Numbered from the stretch's first letter, positions 53,771 through 62,641 are shown. The stretch is 64,000 nucleotides of DNA from Micromonospora sp. ATCC 39149 (GCF_000158815.1 NZ_GG657738.1:3406972-3470971); one strand, 5' to 3'. A program made the numbers and translations. The notes: generated by a model from the letters alone, not told the origin.

Positions 53771-54925
53771 ATGTCGAACTACGGACCACCGGGTGAGGGT
53801 CCCGCGGGGCCGTGGCCCGGGCGACGACCCGACGACGGGTACGGCACGCCGGCCGAGTCGTGGGCGGGCGACGCCTGGGGGTACCCGGATGCGGGGTACC
53901 CGGATGCGGGGTACCCGGATGCGGGGTACTCGCCGCGCCGGTCGGGCGCGCCGGAGCCGGGCCCGTACCCGACGCAGGGCGGCTACCCACCCGGGCCGGG
54001 CCCGTACCCGACGCAGGGCGGCCATCACCCCGAGCCGGGTCCGTACCCGACCCAGGGCGGCCATCACCCCGAGGCAGGCCCGTACCCGACGCAGGGCGGC
54101 CATCACCCCGAGCCGGGCCCGTATCCGACCCAGGGCGGCCATCGACCCGAGCCTGGCCCCACGCGGCGTTACGGCCCCCCGCAGCCCGGCCCGCACCCGG
54201 CGGACCGGGCCCCGTGGCCGGGCGATCCCGGCGGGTTCGCGGCCGGCGCCCGGGAACCCGAGCCCGGCCCGTGGGAGCGGCCCGAGCCCCACGGCCCGGG
54301 GCACACCGAGGTGTACCGGCCGGTGCGGGCCGGCGCTAGGCACCCCGAGGACCGGTACGCCGACGACCGGTACGCCGCCGCGCCGTACCCGAGGTTCGGG
54401 GGCGCCCCTCCGCACCCGGATGAGCCCGCACCGCCGCCGTACCCGGGGAAGCCCGCGCCGCCGCCGGACCGCAGGCGCGGGCGTGCTCCGCTGATCACCG
54501 TGCTGGCCACCCTGCTCGTATTCGTGCTCGCCGGCGGCGCGGCCGTGTGGTACCTGCTCCGGCAGGACGATCCACCGCCCGCGGCCGGGCCGGCCTTGCC
54601 CAGCGCCGCTCCGACGGCGGAGGACACCCCGGCCGCGCCGACGGCCGCGCCCACCGCCCCGGCGCCCGAGTCGTCGGCCGATCCCCGGTTCGTCAAGGTG
54701 GGACAGTGCGTCCGCAACGAGGGGCCGGCCGGCGGCAAGCCCAAGCTGCTGATCAGCCCGTGCGGCCCGAAGACGTACGAGGTGCTGCGCCGGTTCGACG
54801 GGCAGACCAGCGGGGAGAAGGACGCCGAGGCGAAGTGCGCCAAAGTGACCGGATACACCAACTGGTACTTCTTCGACAGCCAGCTGGACACCCTCGACTT
54901 CGTGCTCTGCCTGAAGCTCCGCTGA
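53771..54925 (+). CDS. LppU/SCO3897-like membrane protein with Pro/Gly repeats
   Basis: The 384-residue protein has a long disordered cytoplasmic N-terminus with GYPDA in three tandem copies and five to six copies of a 13-residue unit around GPYPTQGGHHPEP, then one membrane helix (about 240-258), a Pro/Ala linker and an extracellular domain with four Cys (KVGQCVRNEG, PCGPKTYEVL, AKCAKV, FVLCLKLR). This C-terminal domain recurs in the next gene. Function unknown; such proteins resemble lipoprotein LppU. GGAGG lies before the ATG. Confidence 0.75.
   Translation: MSNYGPPGEGPAGPWPGRRPDDGYGTPAESWAGDAWGYPDAGYPDAGYPDAGYSPRRSGAPEPGPYPTQGGYPPGPGPYPTQGGHHPEPGPYPTQGGHHPEAGPYPTQGGHHPEPGPYPTQGGHRPEPGPTRRYGPPQPGPHPADRAPWPGDPGGFAAGAREPEPGPWERPEPHGPGHTEVYRPVRAGARHPEDRYADDRYAAAPYPRFGGAPPHPDEPAPPPYPGKPAPPPDRRRGRAPLITVLATLLVFVLAGGAAVWYLLRQDDPPPAAGPALPSAAPTAEDTPAAPTAAPTAPAPESSADPRFVKVGQCVRNEGPAGGKPKLLISPCGPKTYEVLRRFDGQTSGEKDAEAKCAKVTGYTNWYFFDSQLDTLDFVLCLKLR
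53951..54155 (+). repeat. Coding tandem repeat, about 39-bp unit, five copies
   Basis: Each copy encodes a variant of the block GPYPTQGGHHPEP. Copies differ by one or two bases. A separate 15-bp unit encoding GYPDA occurs three times near 53885-53930. Confidence 0.75.
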
Positions 54926-54997
54926 CTCGCGCTTGCTCCGCTGTCGCCGGTATCCGGCGTCACGCCCTCCGTCCGCCACACCCCTGGGGAGGAAGAG

Positions 54998-55855
54998 ATG
55001 TCATCCTTCGGACCACCCGGTTCCGGCGCACCCGACGACCCCTACGCCCGCCCGCCCGCCGGCCCGCCGGTCGACCCGACCCTGCCGCAGTGGGGCCAGC
55101 CCCCGGCCGGCGGCGGCGAGCCGCCGACCGCGCCGCTGTGGGGCCAGCCGGGCCATCCGCCGGCCGCGCCCGGCCCCGGCCAGGCGGGATCCCCACCAGG
55201 CCAGTCGGGCTATCCGCCGCCCGGATCCGCTGCCGGCCAGCCCGGCGGGTATCCGCCGCCCGGTCCCTTCCCGCCCGCCGGCCAACCCGGCGGGTATCCA
55301 CCCCCTGGTCCGTTCCCGCCCGCCAACCAGCCGGGCCAGGCCGGGCCGTGGGCCCCGCAGCCGCCTCCGGGGTACGGGCCCGCGCCCCTCGCCCCGCCCC
55401 CGTCCCGCACGGGCCGCCGGATCGGCCTGATCATCGCTTTGGTGGTCGTGCTGCTGCTCTGCCCCTGCCTCGGCCTGGCCGGATGGGGAATCTGGCGGGC
55501 GACCGACGACGGCGGCTCGGCCGCGCCGGCGGTGACCACGCCGGCGGTGCCGACGGACGAGCCGAGCGACGAGCCGACGGCCGCTCCGACCACGGCCGAG
55601 CCGAGCCCGACCGAGGACGACGACCAGGACTTCGCCAGGGGCGACTGCGTGGTGAACGACGGCACGGACGCCGACGCCGACCTGCGGAAGGTCCCGTGCG
55701 GGCCGGACACGTACGAGGTCCTGCTGCGCATCCCCGGCACCACGAACGGCGACCGGTGCAAGACCGCGTCGCCGAGCGCGACCGCGAACTTCGTCAGCGA
55801 CAACCCGATCAACGCCCTGGACTACGTGCTCTGCCTGAAGAAGCGCATTAGCTGA
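54998..55855 (+). CDS. LppU/SCO3897-like membrane protein, paralogue
   Basis: The 285-residue protein has a Pro/Gly-rich cytoplasmic N-terminus with a repeated GQPGGYPPPGPFPP block, one membrane helix (about 143-163, IGLIIALVVVLLLCPCLGLA), an acidic Thr/Pro linker and an extracellular domain with GDCVVNDG, PCGPDTYEVLLR, DRCKTASP and DYVLCLKKR. The four cysteines and the Y/F-V-LCLK motif align with the upstream protein, so the pair arose by duplication. GGGAGGAAGAG lies before the ATG. Confidence 0.75.
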   Translation: MSSFGPPGSGAPDDPYARPPAGPPVDPTLPQWGQPPAGGGEPPTAPLWGQPGHPPAAPGPGQAGSPPGQSGYPPPGSAAGQPGGYPPPGPFPPAGQPGGYPPPGPFPPANQPGQAGPWAPQPPPGYGPAPLAPPPSRTGRRIGLIIALVVVLLLCPCLGLAGWGIWRATDDGGSAAPAVTTPAVPTDEPSDEPTAAPTTAEPSPTEDDDQDFARGDCVVNDGTDADADLRKVPCGPDTYEVLLRIPGTTNGDRCKTASPSATANFVSDNPINALDYVLCLKKRIS

Positions 55856-55909
55856 AGGAGCGCCGAGCCGAGCCGGCCGGTCGCCGGGGAGATCCGGGGC
55901 CGCTACCCG

Positions 55910-55951
55910 AAACTAGGGGTGTCTAGCGTGGACGCTAGACAGCCCTAGTTT
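55910..55951. promoter_or_regulatory. Near-perfect 42-bp palindrome, distal operator and possible terminator
   Basis: Nested arms AAACTAGGG/CCCTAGTTT and TGTCTAGCGT/ACGCTAGACA are separated by one G-G mismatch and a central GG. The core is GTCTAG-N8-CTAGAC (55921-55940). A TTTT follows, so it could also terminate the preceding gene, but the same GTCTAG-N8-CTAGAC recurs 74 bp downstream, which suggests a regulator binding site. Confidence 0.6.
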
Positions 55952-55993
55952 TGCCTCGACGGCCGGCGACACGCCGGTAGCGTCCTCTACGGA

Positions 55994-56015
55994 CGTCTAG
56001 CCCCGCAGCTAGACG
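55994..56015. promoter_or_regulatory. Proximal operator GTCTAG-N8-CTAGAC over the ATPase promoter
   Basis: CGTCTAG (55994-56000), eight bases, CTAGACG (56009-56015). It ends 6 bp before the -10 box TACTGT, so a bound protein would overlap the -35 region and probably repress. Confidence 0.6.
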
Positions 56016-56021
56016 GCCCGA

Positions 56022-56027
56022 TACTGT
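56022..56027 (+). promoter_or_regulatory. -10 box, leaderless AAA ATPase gene
   Basis: TACTGT, 7 nt, then GTG at 56035. Confidence 0.55.
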
Positions 56028-56034
56028 GCGATTC

Positions 56035-57270
56035 GTGGATCCGGTCCGCAACCCGTACGCCCCGGGCGCCGGCCAGCGCCCGCCCGAGCTCGCGGGGCGG
56101 GGGCGGGAACTCGACGTCTTCGACGTCGTCCTGGAGCGAATCGCGCGGGGCCGTCCCGAGCGCAGTCTGATGCTCACCGGCCTGCGCGGCGTGGGGAAGA
56201 CCGTGCTGCTCAACACCCTCCGCTCGCAGGCGATCAACCACCTCTGGGGCACCGGCAAGATCGAGGCGCGGCCGGAGCAGTCGCTGCGCCGCCCGATCGC
56301 CGCCGCGCTGCACATGGCGGTGCGGGAGCTGGCGCCCCGGCACCGCGCCCCGGACCGGATCGACGCGGTCCTCGGGGTGCTGAAGGCGTTCGCCCAGCGG
56401 ACCGCGCCGACCGGGCGGGCGGGTACGGCCCCGAAGCTGCGCGACCGCTGGCAGCCCGGCATCGACGTGCCGGCCGCGACCGGCCGGGCCGATTCCGGCG
56501 ACATCGAGATCGACCTGGTGGAGTTGCTCAGCGACGCCGCGGCGGTGGCCGCCGACGTCGGCACCGGCATCGCCATCTTCATCGACGAGATGCAGGACCT
56601 CGGCCCCGAGGACGTCTCGGCGCTCTGCGCCGCCTGCCACGAGCTGTCGCAGCTCGGCGCGCCGCTGATCGTGGTGGGCGCGGGCCTGCCGCACCTGCCG
56701 GCCGTGCTCAGCGCGGCCAAGTCGTACTCGGAGCGGCTGTTCCGCTACCAGCGCATCGACCGGCTCGACCGGATCGCCGCCGACCAGGCGCTCTGCGCGC
56801 CGGCCGAGCGCGAGCAGGTCGAGTACGAGCCGAAGGCCCTCGACCTGCTCTACGAGAAGTCGGGTGGCTACCCGTACTTCGTCCAGGCGTACGGCAAGGC
56901 CACCTGGGACCATGCGCCGCGCTCCCCGATCACGGACGCGGACGTCCGGGTGGCCGCCCCCGAGGCGGAGGCGGAACTCGCGGTCGGCTTCTTCGGTTCC
57001 CGGTTCGAGCGGGCCACGCCGGCCGAGCGCGAGTACATGCGTGCGATGGCCAGCCTGTCCCTGGTCGAGGGGGACGCGGAGGGCCGGGACGACATGGACG
57101 CGGCCGTGCCGACCGCCGAGATCGCCCGTGCGCTCGGGCGCAAGCCGGCGAGCCTCTCGCCGGCGCGGGACGCGCTCATCAAGAAGGGGCTGATCTACTC
57201 CGGTGAACGCGGCACGGTCGCGTTCACCGTCCCGCACTTCGGCCGGTACCTGCGCACCCAGCCCGCCTGA
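56035..57270 (+). CDS. AAA-type ATPase, possibly regulatory
   Basis: The 411-residue protein starts NPYAPGAGQRPPELAGRGREL, has Walker A GLRGVGKTVLLN (near residue 47), Walker B IAIFIDEMQDL and sensor-like VVGAGLPHLPAVLS. The C-terminal 90 residues form a winged-helix-like domain (TAEIARALGRKPASLSPARDALIKKGLI, then a VPHFGRYL strand). This AAA plus winged-helix layout recalls the Orc1/Cdc6-like or NB-ARC-like AAA ATPases. It may bind DNA; no partner is nearby. It is preceded by two strong palindromes, so it is probably tightly regulated. Confidence 0.8.
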   Translation: MDPVRNPYAPGAGQRPPELAGRGRELDVFDVVLERIARGRPERSLMLTGLRGVGKTVLLNTLRSQAINHLWGTGKIEARPEQSLRRPIAAALHMAVRELAPRHRAPDRIDAVLGVLKAFAQRTAPTGRAGTAPKLRDRWQPGIDVPAATGRADSGDIEIDLVELLSDAAAVAADVGTGIAIFIDEMQDLGPEDVSALCAACHELSQLGAPLIVVGAGLPHLPAVLSAAKSYSERLFRYQRIDRLDRIAADQALCAPAEREQVEYEPKALDLLYEKSGGYPYFVQAYGKATWDHAPRSPITDADVRVAAPEAEAELAVGFFGSRFERATPAEREYMRAMASLSLVEGDAEGRDDMDAAVPTAEIARALGRKPASLSPARDALIKKGLIYSGERGTVAFTVPHFGRYLRTQPA

Positions 57271-57312
57271 CGGCGAGGCACCGCACCCGGCCCACCTGCC
57301 ACCCGGCTGCGG

Positions 57313-57858
57313 TCAGACCTTCGACCAGGGCGGCGGGAACAGCACCTCGCCCCGGGGCACGAGGCCGTCCCCACTGGTGCTGGCGGGCAGGACCAGCGCC
57401 TGCCACGGATCACCCAGGCCGGACCACGGGCTGGTGAGCCCCATCCGGTCGGCGCGGGTGAACCCGAACCGCCGGTAGTACGCCGGGTCACCGAGCACCA
57501 CCACGAGTCGCTCACCCAGCTCGGTGGCGGCGTCCAGGGCTGCCTGCACCACGGCCGTGCCGTGCCCGATCCGCTGCCGGTGGGGTGCGACCGCCACCGG
57601 GCCGAGGGCCAGCGCCGGGGCGGGCTGGTCGTCGTCGCGGACCTGGACCCGGGTGAGCAGGGCGTAGCCGACGACCTCGCCGCCGTACTCGGCGACCATC
57701 GCCAGCTCGGGAATCCAGGCGTCGGTGCCGCGCAGGTCCTCGACCAGCCTTACCTCGGGCGGTGTCGCCACGTCCGGGCGGGCGAACGCGGCGGTCAACA
57801 CCCGTCGGACCGGGGCGGTATCCGCCGGGCCCTCGGGACGCAGCCGCAGAGTCGTCAC
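57313..57858 (-). CDS. GNAT-family N-acetyltransferase
   Basis: The 181-residue enzyme has the acetyl-CoA-binding signature LGPVAVAPHRQRIGHGTAVVQAAL and the strand VVVLGDPAYYRRFGFTRA, typical of the COG3153-like group. Substrate unknown. GTG 57858 lies 6 nt after TAACCT, indicating a leaderless start. Confidence 0.9.
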   Translation of the reverse strand: MTTLRLRPEGPADTAPVRRVLTAAFARPDVATPPEVRLVEDLRGTDAWIPELAMVAEYGGEVVGYALLTRVQVRDDDQPAPALALGPVAVAPHRQRIGHGTAVVQAALDAATELGERLVVVLGDPAYYRRFGFTRADRMGLTSPWSGLGDPWQALVLPASTSGDGLVPRGEVLFPPPWSKV

Positions 57859-57864
57859 CCGCCG

Positions 57865-57870
57865 AGGTTA
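57865..57870 (-). promoter_or_regulatory. -10 box, leaderless GNAT gene
   Basis: On the minus strand TAACCT, 6 nt, then GTG at 57858. Confidence 0.5.
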
Positions 57871-58015
57871 CCCGCCGGGCAGAGTCCACCAGCAACGGTC
57901 ACCCCGATCGGCGTGGCGCTGAACGGTTCATGGGCGCGTGCGCGACGTCCACGTACACCGATCGGATCGGGCCGTTGCAGGGGTAGCCGACCCCGCGGCG
58001 GGGTATGACTGATTC

Positions 58016-58561
58016 ATGACACCCGTGCGTTCCCTCGCCCGCGTCATGATGAGCGGCATCTTCGTGGTCAGCGGCGCCCGCAACCTCCAGCACCCGGGCC
58101 GGCTGGCGGCGGCGGCAAAGCCGGTCACCGACCGGGTGACCCCGCTGCTCCAGCAGATCTCCCCCCGCATCCCCACCGATACCGAGACGCTCATCCGCGC
58201 CAACGCGGCCGCCCAGCTCATCAGCGGTTTGATGCTGGCCACCGGGAAGTTCACCCGCCCGGCCGCGCTGGTGCTCGCCGGCACACTGATCCCGACCACC
58301 GCCGCCGGCCATCCCTTCTGGAACAGCGACGACCCGGCCGAGCGGACGCAGAACCAGATCCACTTCCTGAAGAACCTCGGGCTCTTCGGCGGGCTGCTGC
58401 TGGCCGCCGCCGACACCGAGGGAAAGCCGGGCCTGCGGTGGCGCGCCGGTCACCGGATCGGCCACTCGCGACGGTCGGTGGCCCGGGCCGTCCGGACCAC
58501 CCGCCGCGAGGCCCGGATCGCCGTACGCTCGGCCGCCGCCGCCCGTCGACTGCCCGGCTGA
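58016..58561 (+). CDS. DoxX family membrane protein
   Basis: The 181-residue protein has a start RSLARVMMSGIFVVSGARNLQHP, then helices AQLISGLMLATGKF and AALVLAGTLIPTTAAGHPFW and the segment NQIHFLKNLGLFGGLLLAAAD, the classic DoxX pattern with four helices. It is an inner-membrane protein of uncertain redox role. The C-terminus has a basic, Arg-rich tail not seen in all members. Confidence 0.88.
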   Translation: MTPVRSLARVMMSGIFVVSGARNLQHPGRLAAAAKPVTDRVTPLLQQISPRIPTDTETLIRANAAAQLISGLMLATGKFTRPAALVLAGTLIPTTAAGHPFWNSDDPAERTQNQIHFLKNLGLFGGLLLAAADTEGKPGLRWRAGHRIGHSRRSVARAVRTTRREARIAVRSAAAARRLPG

Positions 58562-58776
58562 CCTGCCTCGCAGCCCCCGCTGCCACGGTCTGCACCCCCA
58601 CAAGGCCACGAATTACCTGAACCGCCCGGTAGGCGTTAACGCGGTGGAAATGTAAAAAACCAGTGTGGGATCGGACACGGTCGCATAACGCGGGAGGCAT
58701 CAACGTGAGGTGCCGTTCTAGGCTCCGTGCTGGACCTGGACGGGTAGGACGACCTTGGTATGGGGGTGGCCACGCC

Positions 58777-60222
58777 ATGCCGGCGATCGTCGGACGACGG
58801 ATGGACCGCCTCGCCCCGGTCCGCCGCGCGACCCGTGGGGTCGACCGCAGGACCTTGGTACGGGCCGGTGTCGTGGCCACCGTCGCGTACGCCGCGTGGC
58901 TCGCGATCGGCGCCTTCGGACGGCCGTACAACTTCTTCGACATGAAGATCTACCACGGCGCGGTGGTGTGGTGGGCGAGCGGCAACGAGCTGTACGACTT
59001 CATCGCGCCTTCCACCACGCTCGGCTTCACCTACCCCCCCTTCGGCGCGCTGGTGATGCTGCCCATGGCGCTGGTGCCGGTGGACGCCGCCGGCTGGCTG
59101 AACGCGCTGGCCAGCATCGGCGCGCTCGCCCTCGTCCTGGCCGGGCTGCTGCGACCGATCGTCGACCGGCTGGGCTGGCCGCTGTGGTACACGGTGGGCA
59201 TCGCGACGCCGATGGCGATCGCCATCGAGCCGGGGCGCGAGACTCTCGGCTACGGGCAGGTCAACCTGCTGCTGTTCGCCCTGATCATGGCCGACCTGAT
59301 CGGGCTGCGCTGGCGGGCGAGGCGAGGCACCCGGTTCGGCCCCGACACCGGGCCGCTGCGGCGGTTCGTGTTCAGCGGGGCGTGGGCCGGGGCCGGCATC
59401 GGCCTGGCCACCGCCGTCAAGCTGACCCCGGCGCTGTTCATCGCGTACCTCATGATCACCCGGCAGTGGCGGGCGGCGGCCACGGCGGTCGGCACCACGA
59501 TCGGGGTGACCCTCGCCGGGTTCGCGCTCGTCGGCACCGAGTCGCGGGCGTACTTCGGCGGCGTGCTCTGGCAGACCGAGCGGGTCGGCGCGGCCGACAT
59601 GACCCCGAACCAGTCCCTCGCCGGCCTGCTGGCCCGGCTCTACGACTCGATCGAGACCCCCGGGCTGCTCTGGCTGTCGTTCTCGGTGCTGATGCTCGCG
59701 CTCGGGCTGTCCCGGGCGGTCAGCGCGCGCACCGACGGCGACGAGCTGACCGCGTTCACCCTGGTCGGGCTCACCGCGAACGTGGTCAGCCCGATCTCCT
59801 GGTCGCACCATCTGGTCTGGGTCATCCCGGCGGTCGTCGTCCTGGCCGACGCCGCGGTACGCCGCCGGGAGGCGAGCCGGAGCCTGGTGCAGCGCCCCGG
59901 CCAGGCGTCGTCCTACGGTGGGCCGCCCGGGGTCAACGGGCTGCGCCCGCCGATCTGGTACCCGACGTTGACCGGCCTACGGCACGGCGTGGCCGCGGTG
60001 GGGCTCTACCTGCTGTTCCTGATCTCGCCCATCTGGCCGTACGAGCACCAACTCCCCGAGGTGTCGCACTACCAGGACGGCCTGTTCGGCGCGCTGATGG
60101 AGAACTCGCTGGCCGTGGCCCTGATCGTGCTGGTCGCCGCGCTGCCATGGCGACCTGGTGCCGAGCCGACCTTCTACTCCGACCGGTTCGGCCGCGCCAC
60201 CCAGGTCACCGGCCGCCGCTGA
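58777..60222 (+). CDS. Polyprenol-phosphate-mannose-dependent mannosyltransferase (GT87 family)
   Basis: The 481-residue membrane protein has about ten helices and GT87 hallmarks: the short acidic loop FFDMKIYHGAVVWW with the catalytic Asp, FTYPPFGALVM, GYGQVNLLLFALIM, AVKLTPALFIAYL, MTPNQSLAGLL and SPISWSHHLVW. It adds mannose from polyprenyl-phosphate-mannose to lipid or protein glycans at the outer face of the membrane (PimE and related enzymes). The start ATG 58777 is chosen because the extension upstream looks non-conserved. Confidence 0.9.
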   Translation: MPAIVGRRMDRLAPVRRATRGVDRRTLVRAGVVATVAYAAWLAIGAFGRPYNFFDMKIYHGAVVWWASGNELYDFIAPSTTLGFTYPPFGALVMLPMALVPVDAAGWLNALASIGALALVLAGLLRPIVDRLGWPLWYTVGIATPMAIAIEPGRETLGYGQVNLLLFALIMADLIGLRWRARRGTRFGPDTGPLRRFVFSGAWAGAGIGLATAVKLTPALFIAYLMITRQWRAAATAVGTTIGVTLAGFALVGTESRAYFGGVLWQTERVGAADMTPNQSLAGLLARLYDSIETPGLLWLSFSVLMLALGLSRAVSARTDGDELTAFTLVGLTANVVSPISWSHHLVWVIPAVVVLADAAVRRREASRSLVQRPGQASSYGGPPGVNGLRPPIWYPTLTGLRHGVAAVGLYLLFLISPIWPYEHQLPEVSHYQDGLFGALMENSLAVALIVLVAALPWRPGAEPTFYSDRFGRATQVTGRR

Positions 60223-60286
60223 GGCCGACCACCGGCGCCGGCAGGGCGGGGCACCGCCGTCGGACTGCCGCGCGTGGACACCCGCG

Positions 60287-60718
60287 TCAGGGGCAGTTGA
60301 CCCACTCCTCGGTGCCGTCGGCGAACACCTGCCGCTTCCAGATCGGCAGCCGCGCCTTCACCTCGTCGACCAGCCGGGCGCAGGCGGCGAAGGCGGCGGC
60401 CCGGTGCGCGGTGCTCACCGCCGCGACCAGGGCCGCGTCGCCGATGGCGAGCGGGCCGACGCGGTGCGACACGGCGACCGCGTAGACGTCCGGGTCGGCG
60501 GCGACCTCGGCGGCGACCTCCCGGAGCACGGCGGCCGCGCTCGGGTGTCCCTCGTACTCCAGGCTGGTCACGGCGCGGCCGTGGTCGTGGTCGCGGACCA
60601 CGCCCTGGAACGACACCACCGCCCCGGCCCGCCGGTCGGCGACCGCCGCCTCATGTGCGGCCAGGTCCAGCGGCTCGGCGGTGACCGTGCCGAAGACGGT
60701 CGACTCCTCGATCGTCAC
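60287..60718 (-). CDS. moaE: Molybdopterin synthase large subunit MoaE
   Basis: The 143-residue protein has AVVSFQGVVRDHDHGRAVTSLEYEGHP and VSHRVGPLAIGDAALVAAVSTAHRAAAFAACARLVDEVKARLPIWK, split here as SHRVGPLAIGDAALVAAVS and DEVKARLPIWKRQVF, with the catalytic lysines near the end. It joins MoaD to build molybdopterin. It follows moeA by 28 bases on the same strand. GTG 60718 is the likely start. Confidence 0.93.
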   Translation of the reverse strand: MTIEESTVFGTVTAEPLDLAAHEAAVADRRAGAVVSFQGVVRDHDHGRAVTSLEYEGHPSAAAVLREVAAEVAADPDVYAVAVSHRVGPLAIGDAALVAAVSTAHRAAAFAACARLVDEVKARLPIWKRQVFADGTEEWVNCP

Positions 60719-60746
60719 CGGGCACGCCCTCCCGCAAAAAAGCCCG

Positions 60747-62006
60747 TCACCAGGACCGCTCCCCCGGCACCAGGGGCAACGGCACGACCGGCACCCGCGC
60801 GCCCGGCTCGCCGGTCGTGCCCGGCCGGACGACCGCGAACCCGTCGGCGCCGGCCAGCCCGCGCAGCATCGCCGACCCGACGTGCCGGACCGGGTGGGCG
60901 GTGCCGGCGACCCGGTCCAGCCGAACCAGGGCCAGGTGGGTGTAGTCGCCGCGCCCCGGCACCGCCTCGGCCAGCGTGGCGTGCGGCAGCACCGGCATCG
61001 GCCGGCCCTGTAGGCCGGCCAGCAGCGGCGCGACCAGCGAGACCAGCGCGACGATCGCGGACTGCGGATTGCCGGGCAGGCCGGCGACGAAGCGGACCCG
61101 GCCGTCCGGGTCGACCAGCCGGGCCAGCAGCATCGGGAACCCCGGGCGGACCGCGACCGTGTTGACCACGTAGTCCGCGCCGAGCGCCTCCAGGGTGGGG
61201 TGCAGGTGGTCGACCGGGCCGTGCATCGTCCCGCCGGTGGTGCAGACCAGATCGGCGGTGGCCAGCGCCGCGCGCAGGGCCGCCACGTGCGCCGGCAGGG
61301 TGTCCGCCACCGGGCCGACCACGTCGGCCGGGCGCACCTGGCAGCCGTACCGGCGCAGCCACGCCGGCACGGCCGGCCCGAGGGCGTCGCGGACCCGGCC
61401 GGCGGCCGGCGCACCCGACGTCAGCAGCTCGTCGCCGAAAACCAGCAGCGCGGCGCGGGGCGGCCGGCGCACCCGCAGGGTGTCGTGCCCGCAGGAGGCG
61501 GCCAGGCCGATCACCGAAGGGTCGACCGGGGTGCCCGCCGGGAGCAGTTTCTCACCGGCGTACGCCTCCTCGCCCGGGTTGCGCCACTCCGGGTTCGGCC
61601 GGGGGGTACCGGCGACCCGGCCGTCGGCGGTACGGCTGGACTCCTCGACCCGCAGGATCGCGGTGACCCCCTCGGGCACCATCGCGCCGGTGGCGATCTC
61701 GACGGTGGTGCCGTCCTCGGTCAGCGGGGCCGGGCTGCCGCCGGCCAGCACCCGCCCGACGACCCGCCACGGCCCGTCCCCGCGCACCGCCCAGCCGTCC
61801 ACGCTGGAGGTGGGAAAGGCGGGCAGGTCGGTGCGGGTGGCCAGCGCCTCGGCGAGGGTGTGCCCATCGGTGTCGGCGAGCGGCCGGCCGACGGCGGGCA
61901 GCGCGGCGGCGAGGCCGGCGGCGTACACCCGGGAGCGGGCCTCCTCCCAGCTGGCCGACGGCGGTACGGCGACCTGTTCCGCGGCGGACGCGGTTTCCGT
62001 GCTCAC
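60747..62006 (-). CDS. moeA: Molybdopterin molybdotransferase MoeA
   Basis: The 419-residue enzyme has the MoeA opening LPAFPTSSVDGWAVRGDGP, the domain with TVEIATGAMVPEGVTAI, and the MoaB-like fold motif ADLVCTTGGTMHG and VAGLPGNPQSAIVAL. It inserts molybdate into molybdopterin. Length and domain order match the family. TAGGCT lies 6 nt before GTG 62006, so the mRNA is probably leaderless. moaE follows. Confidence 0.94.
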   Translation of the reverse strand: MSTETASAAEQVAVPPSASWEEARSRVYAAGLAAALPAVGRPLADTDGHTLAEALATRTDLPAFPTSSVDGWAVRGDGPWRVVGRVLAGGSPAPLTEDGTTVEIATGAMVPEGVTAILRVEESSRTADGRVAGTPRPNPEWRNPGEEAYAGEKLLPAGTPVDPSVIGLAASCGHDTLRVRRPPRAALLVFGDELLTSGAPAAGRVRDALGPAVPAWLRRYGCQVRPADVVGPVADTLPAHVAALRAALATADLVCTTGGTMHGPVDHLHPTLEALGADYVVNTVAVRPGFPMLLARLVDPDGRVRFVAGLPGNPQSAIVALVSLVAPLLAGLQGRPMPVLPHATLAEAVPGRGDYTHLALVRLDRVAGTAHPVRHVGSAMLRGLAGADGFAVVRPGTTGEPGARVPVVPLPLVPGERSW

Positions 62007-62012
62007 CGGGCG

Positions 62013-62018
62013 AGCCTA
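62013..62018 (-). promoter_or_regulatory. -10 box, leaderless moeA
   Basis: On the minus strand TAGGCT, 6 nt, then GTG at 62006. Confidence 0.55.
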
Positions 62019-62092
62019 TCGCCGGCCGGTGGGGCCCGCCCCGCCAGTGGCCGCGCCGTCCCACGCGCGCGGCCAATGGTCGTCGGGCCGCC

Positions 62093-62158
62093 CGGGCACC
62101 GGCGGGCCGAGGTGGGCCAGATCCGGGCACCGGCGGACCGGGTAGGCCGAGGTGGGCC
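62093..62158 (+). repeat. Imperfect direct duplication between moeA and mog
   Basis: CGGGCACCGGCGG followed by GCCGAGGTGGGCC occurs at 62093-62118 and again from 62124, with an 8-base insertion in the second copy. Confidence 0.6.
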
Positions 62159-62170
62159 GGGGTGGATCGC

Positions 62171-62641
62171 TCAGTGGTCGCCGCCGCGGAGCTGGTCGAC
62201 GGCGTGGGTCAGGATCGGGCCGAGCACGGCGAGGCCGTCGCGGGCGCCGCCGGTGGAGCCGGGCAGGTTGACCACCAGCATCCGGCCGACCACCCCGGCG
62301 ACGCCCCGGGAGAGCGCCGCCGTCGGCACCCGGTCCCGGCTGTACGCGCGGATCGCCTCGGCGATGCCGGGGATCTCGTGGTCGAGCAGCGCACGGGTCA
62401 CGTCCGGGGTGCGGTCGGTCGGGGTGATCCCGGTGCCCCCGCTGGTCAGCACCACATCCATCCCGTCGGTCAGGGCGGCCCGCAGCGCCGCGCCGACCGG
62501 CTCCCCGTCGGGCACCACCACGGGGTCGTCGACCTGGCAACCCAGCTCGCGCAGCCCGGCGACGAGCAGCGGTCCGCTGGTGTCGGCGTAGACCCCGGCC
62601 GACGCGCGGTTGGAGGCGACCACCACCCGGGCGCGGATCAC
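62171..62641 (-). CDS. mog: Molybdopterin adenylyltransferase (MogA/MoaB family)
   Basis: The 156-residue protein has VIRARVVVASNRASAGVYADTSGPLL and the signature VVLTSGGTGITPTDRTPDVT, with MLVVNLPGSTGGARDGLAVL near the end. It adenylates molybdopterin before molybdate insertion. GTG 62641 overlaps the moaC stop codon by four bases (GTGA); GTG 62665 is a less likely start. It forms an operon with moaC. Confidence 0.92.
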   Translation of the reverse strand: MIRARVVVASNRASAGVYADTSGPLLVAGLRELGCQVDDPVVVPDGEPVGAALRAALTDGMDVVLTSGGTGITPTDRTPDVTRALLDHEIPGIAEAIRAYSRDRVPTAALSRGVAGVVGRMLVVNLPGSTGGARDGLAVLGPILTHAVDQLRGGDH

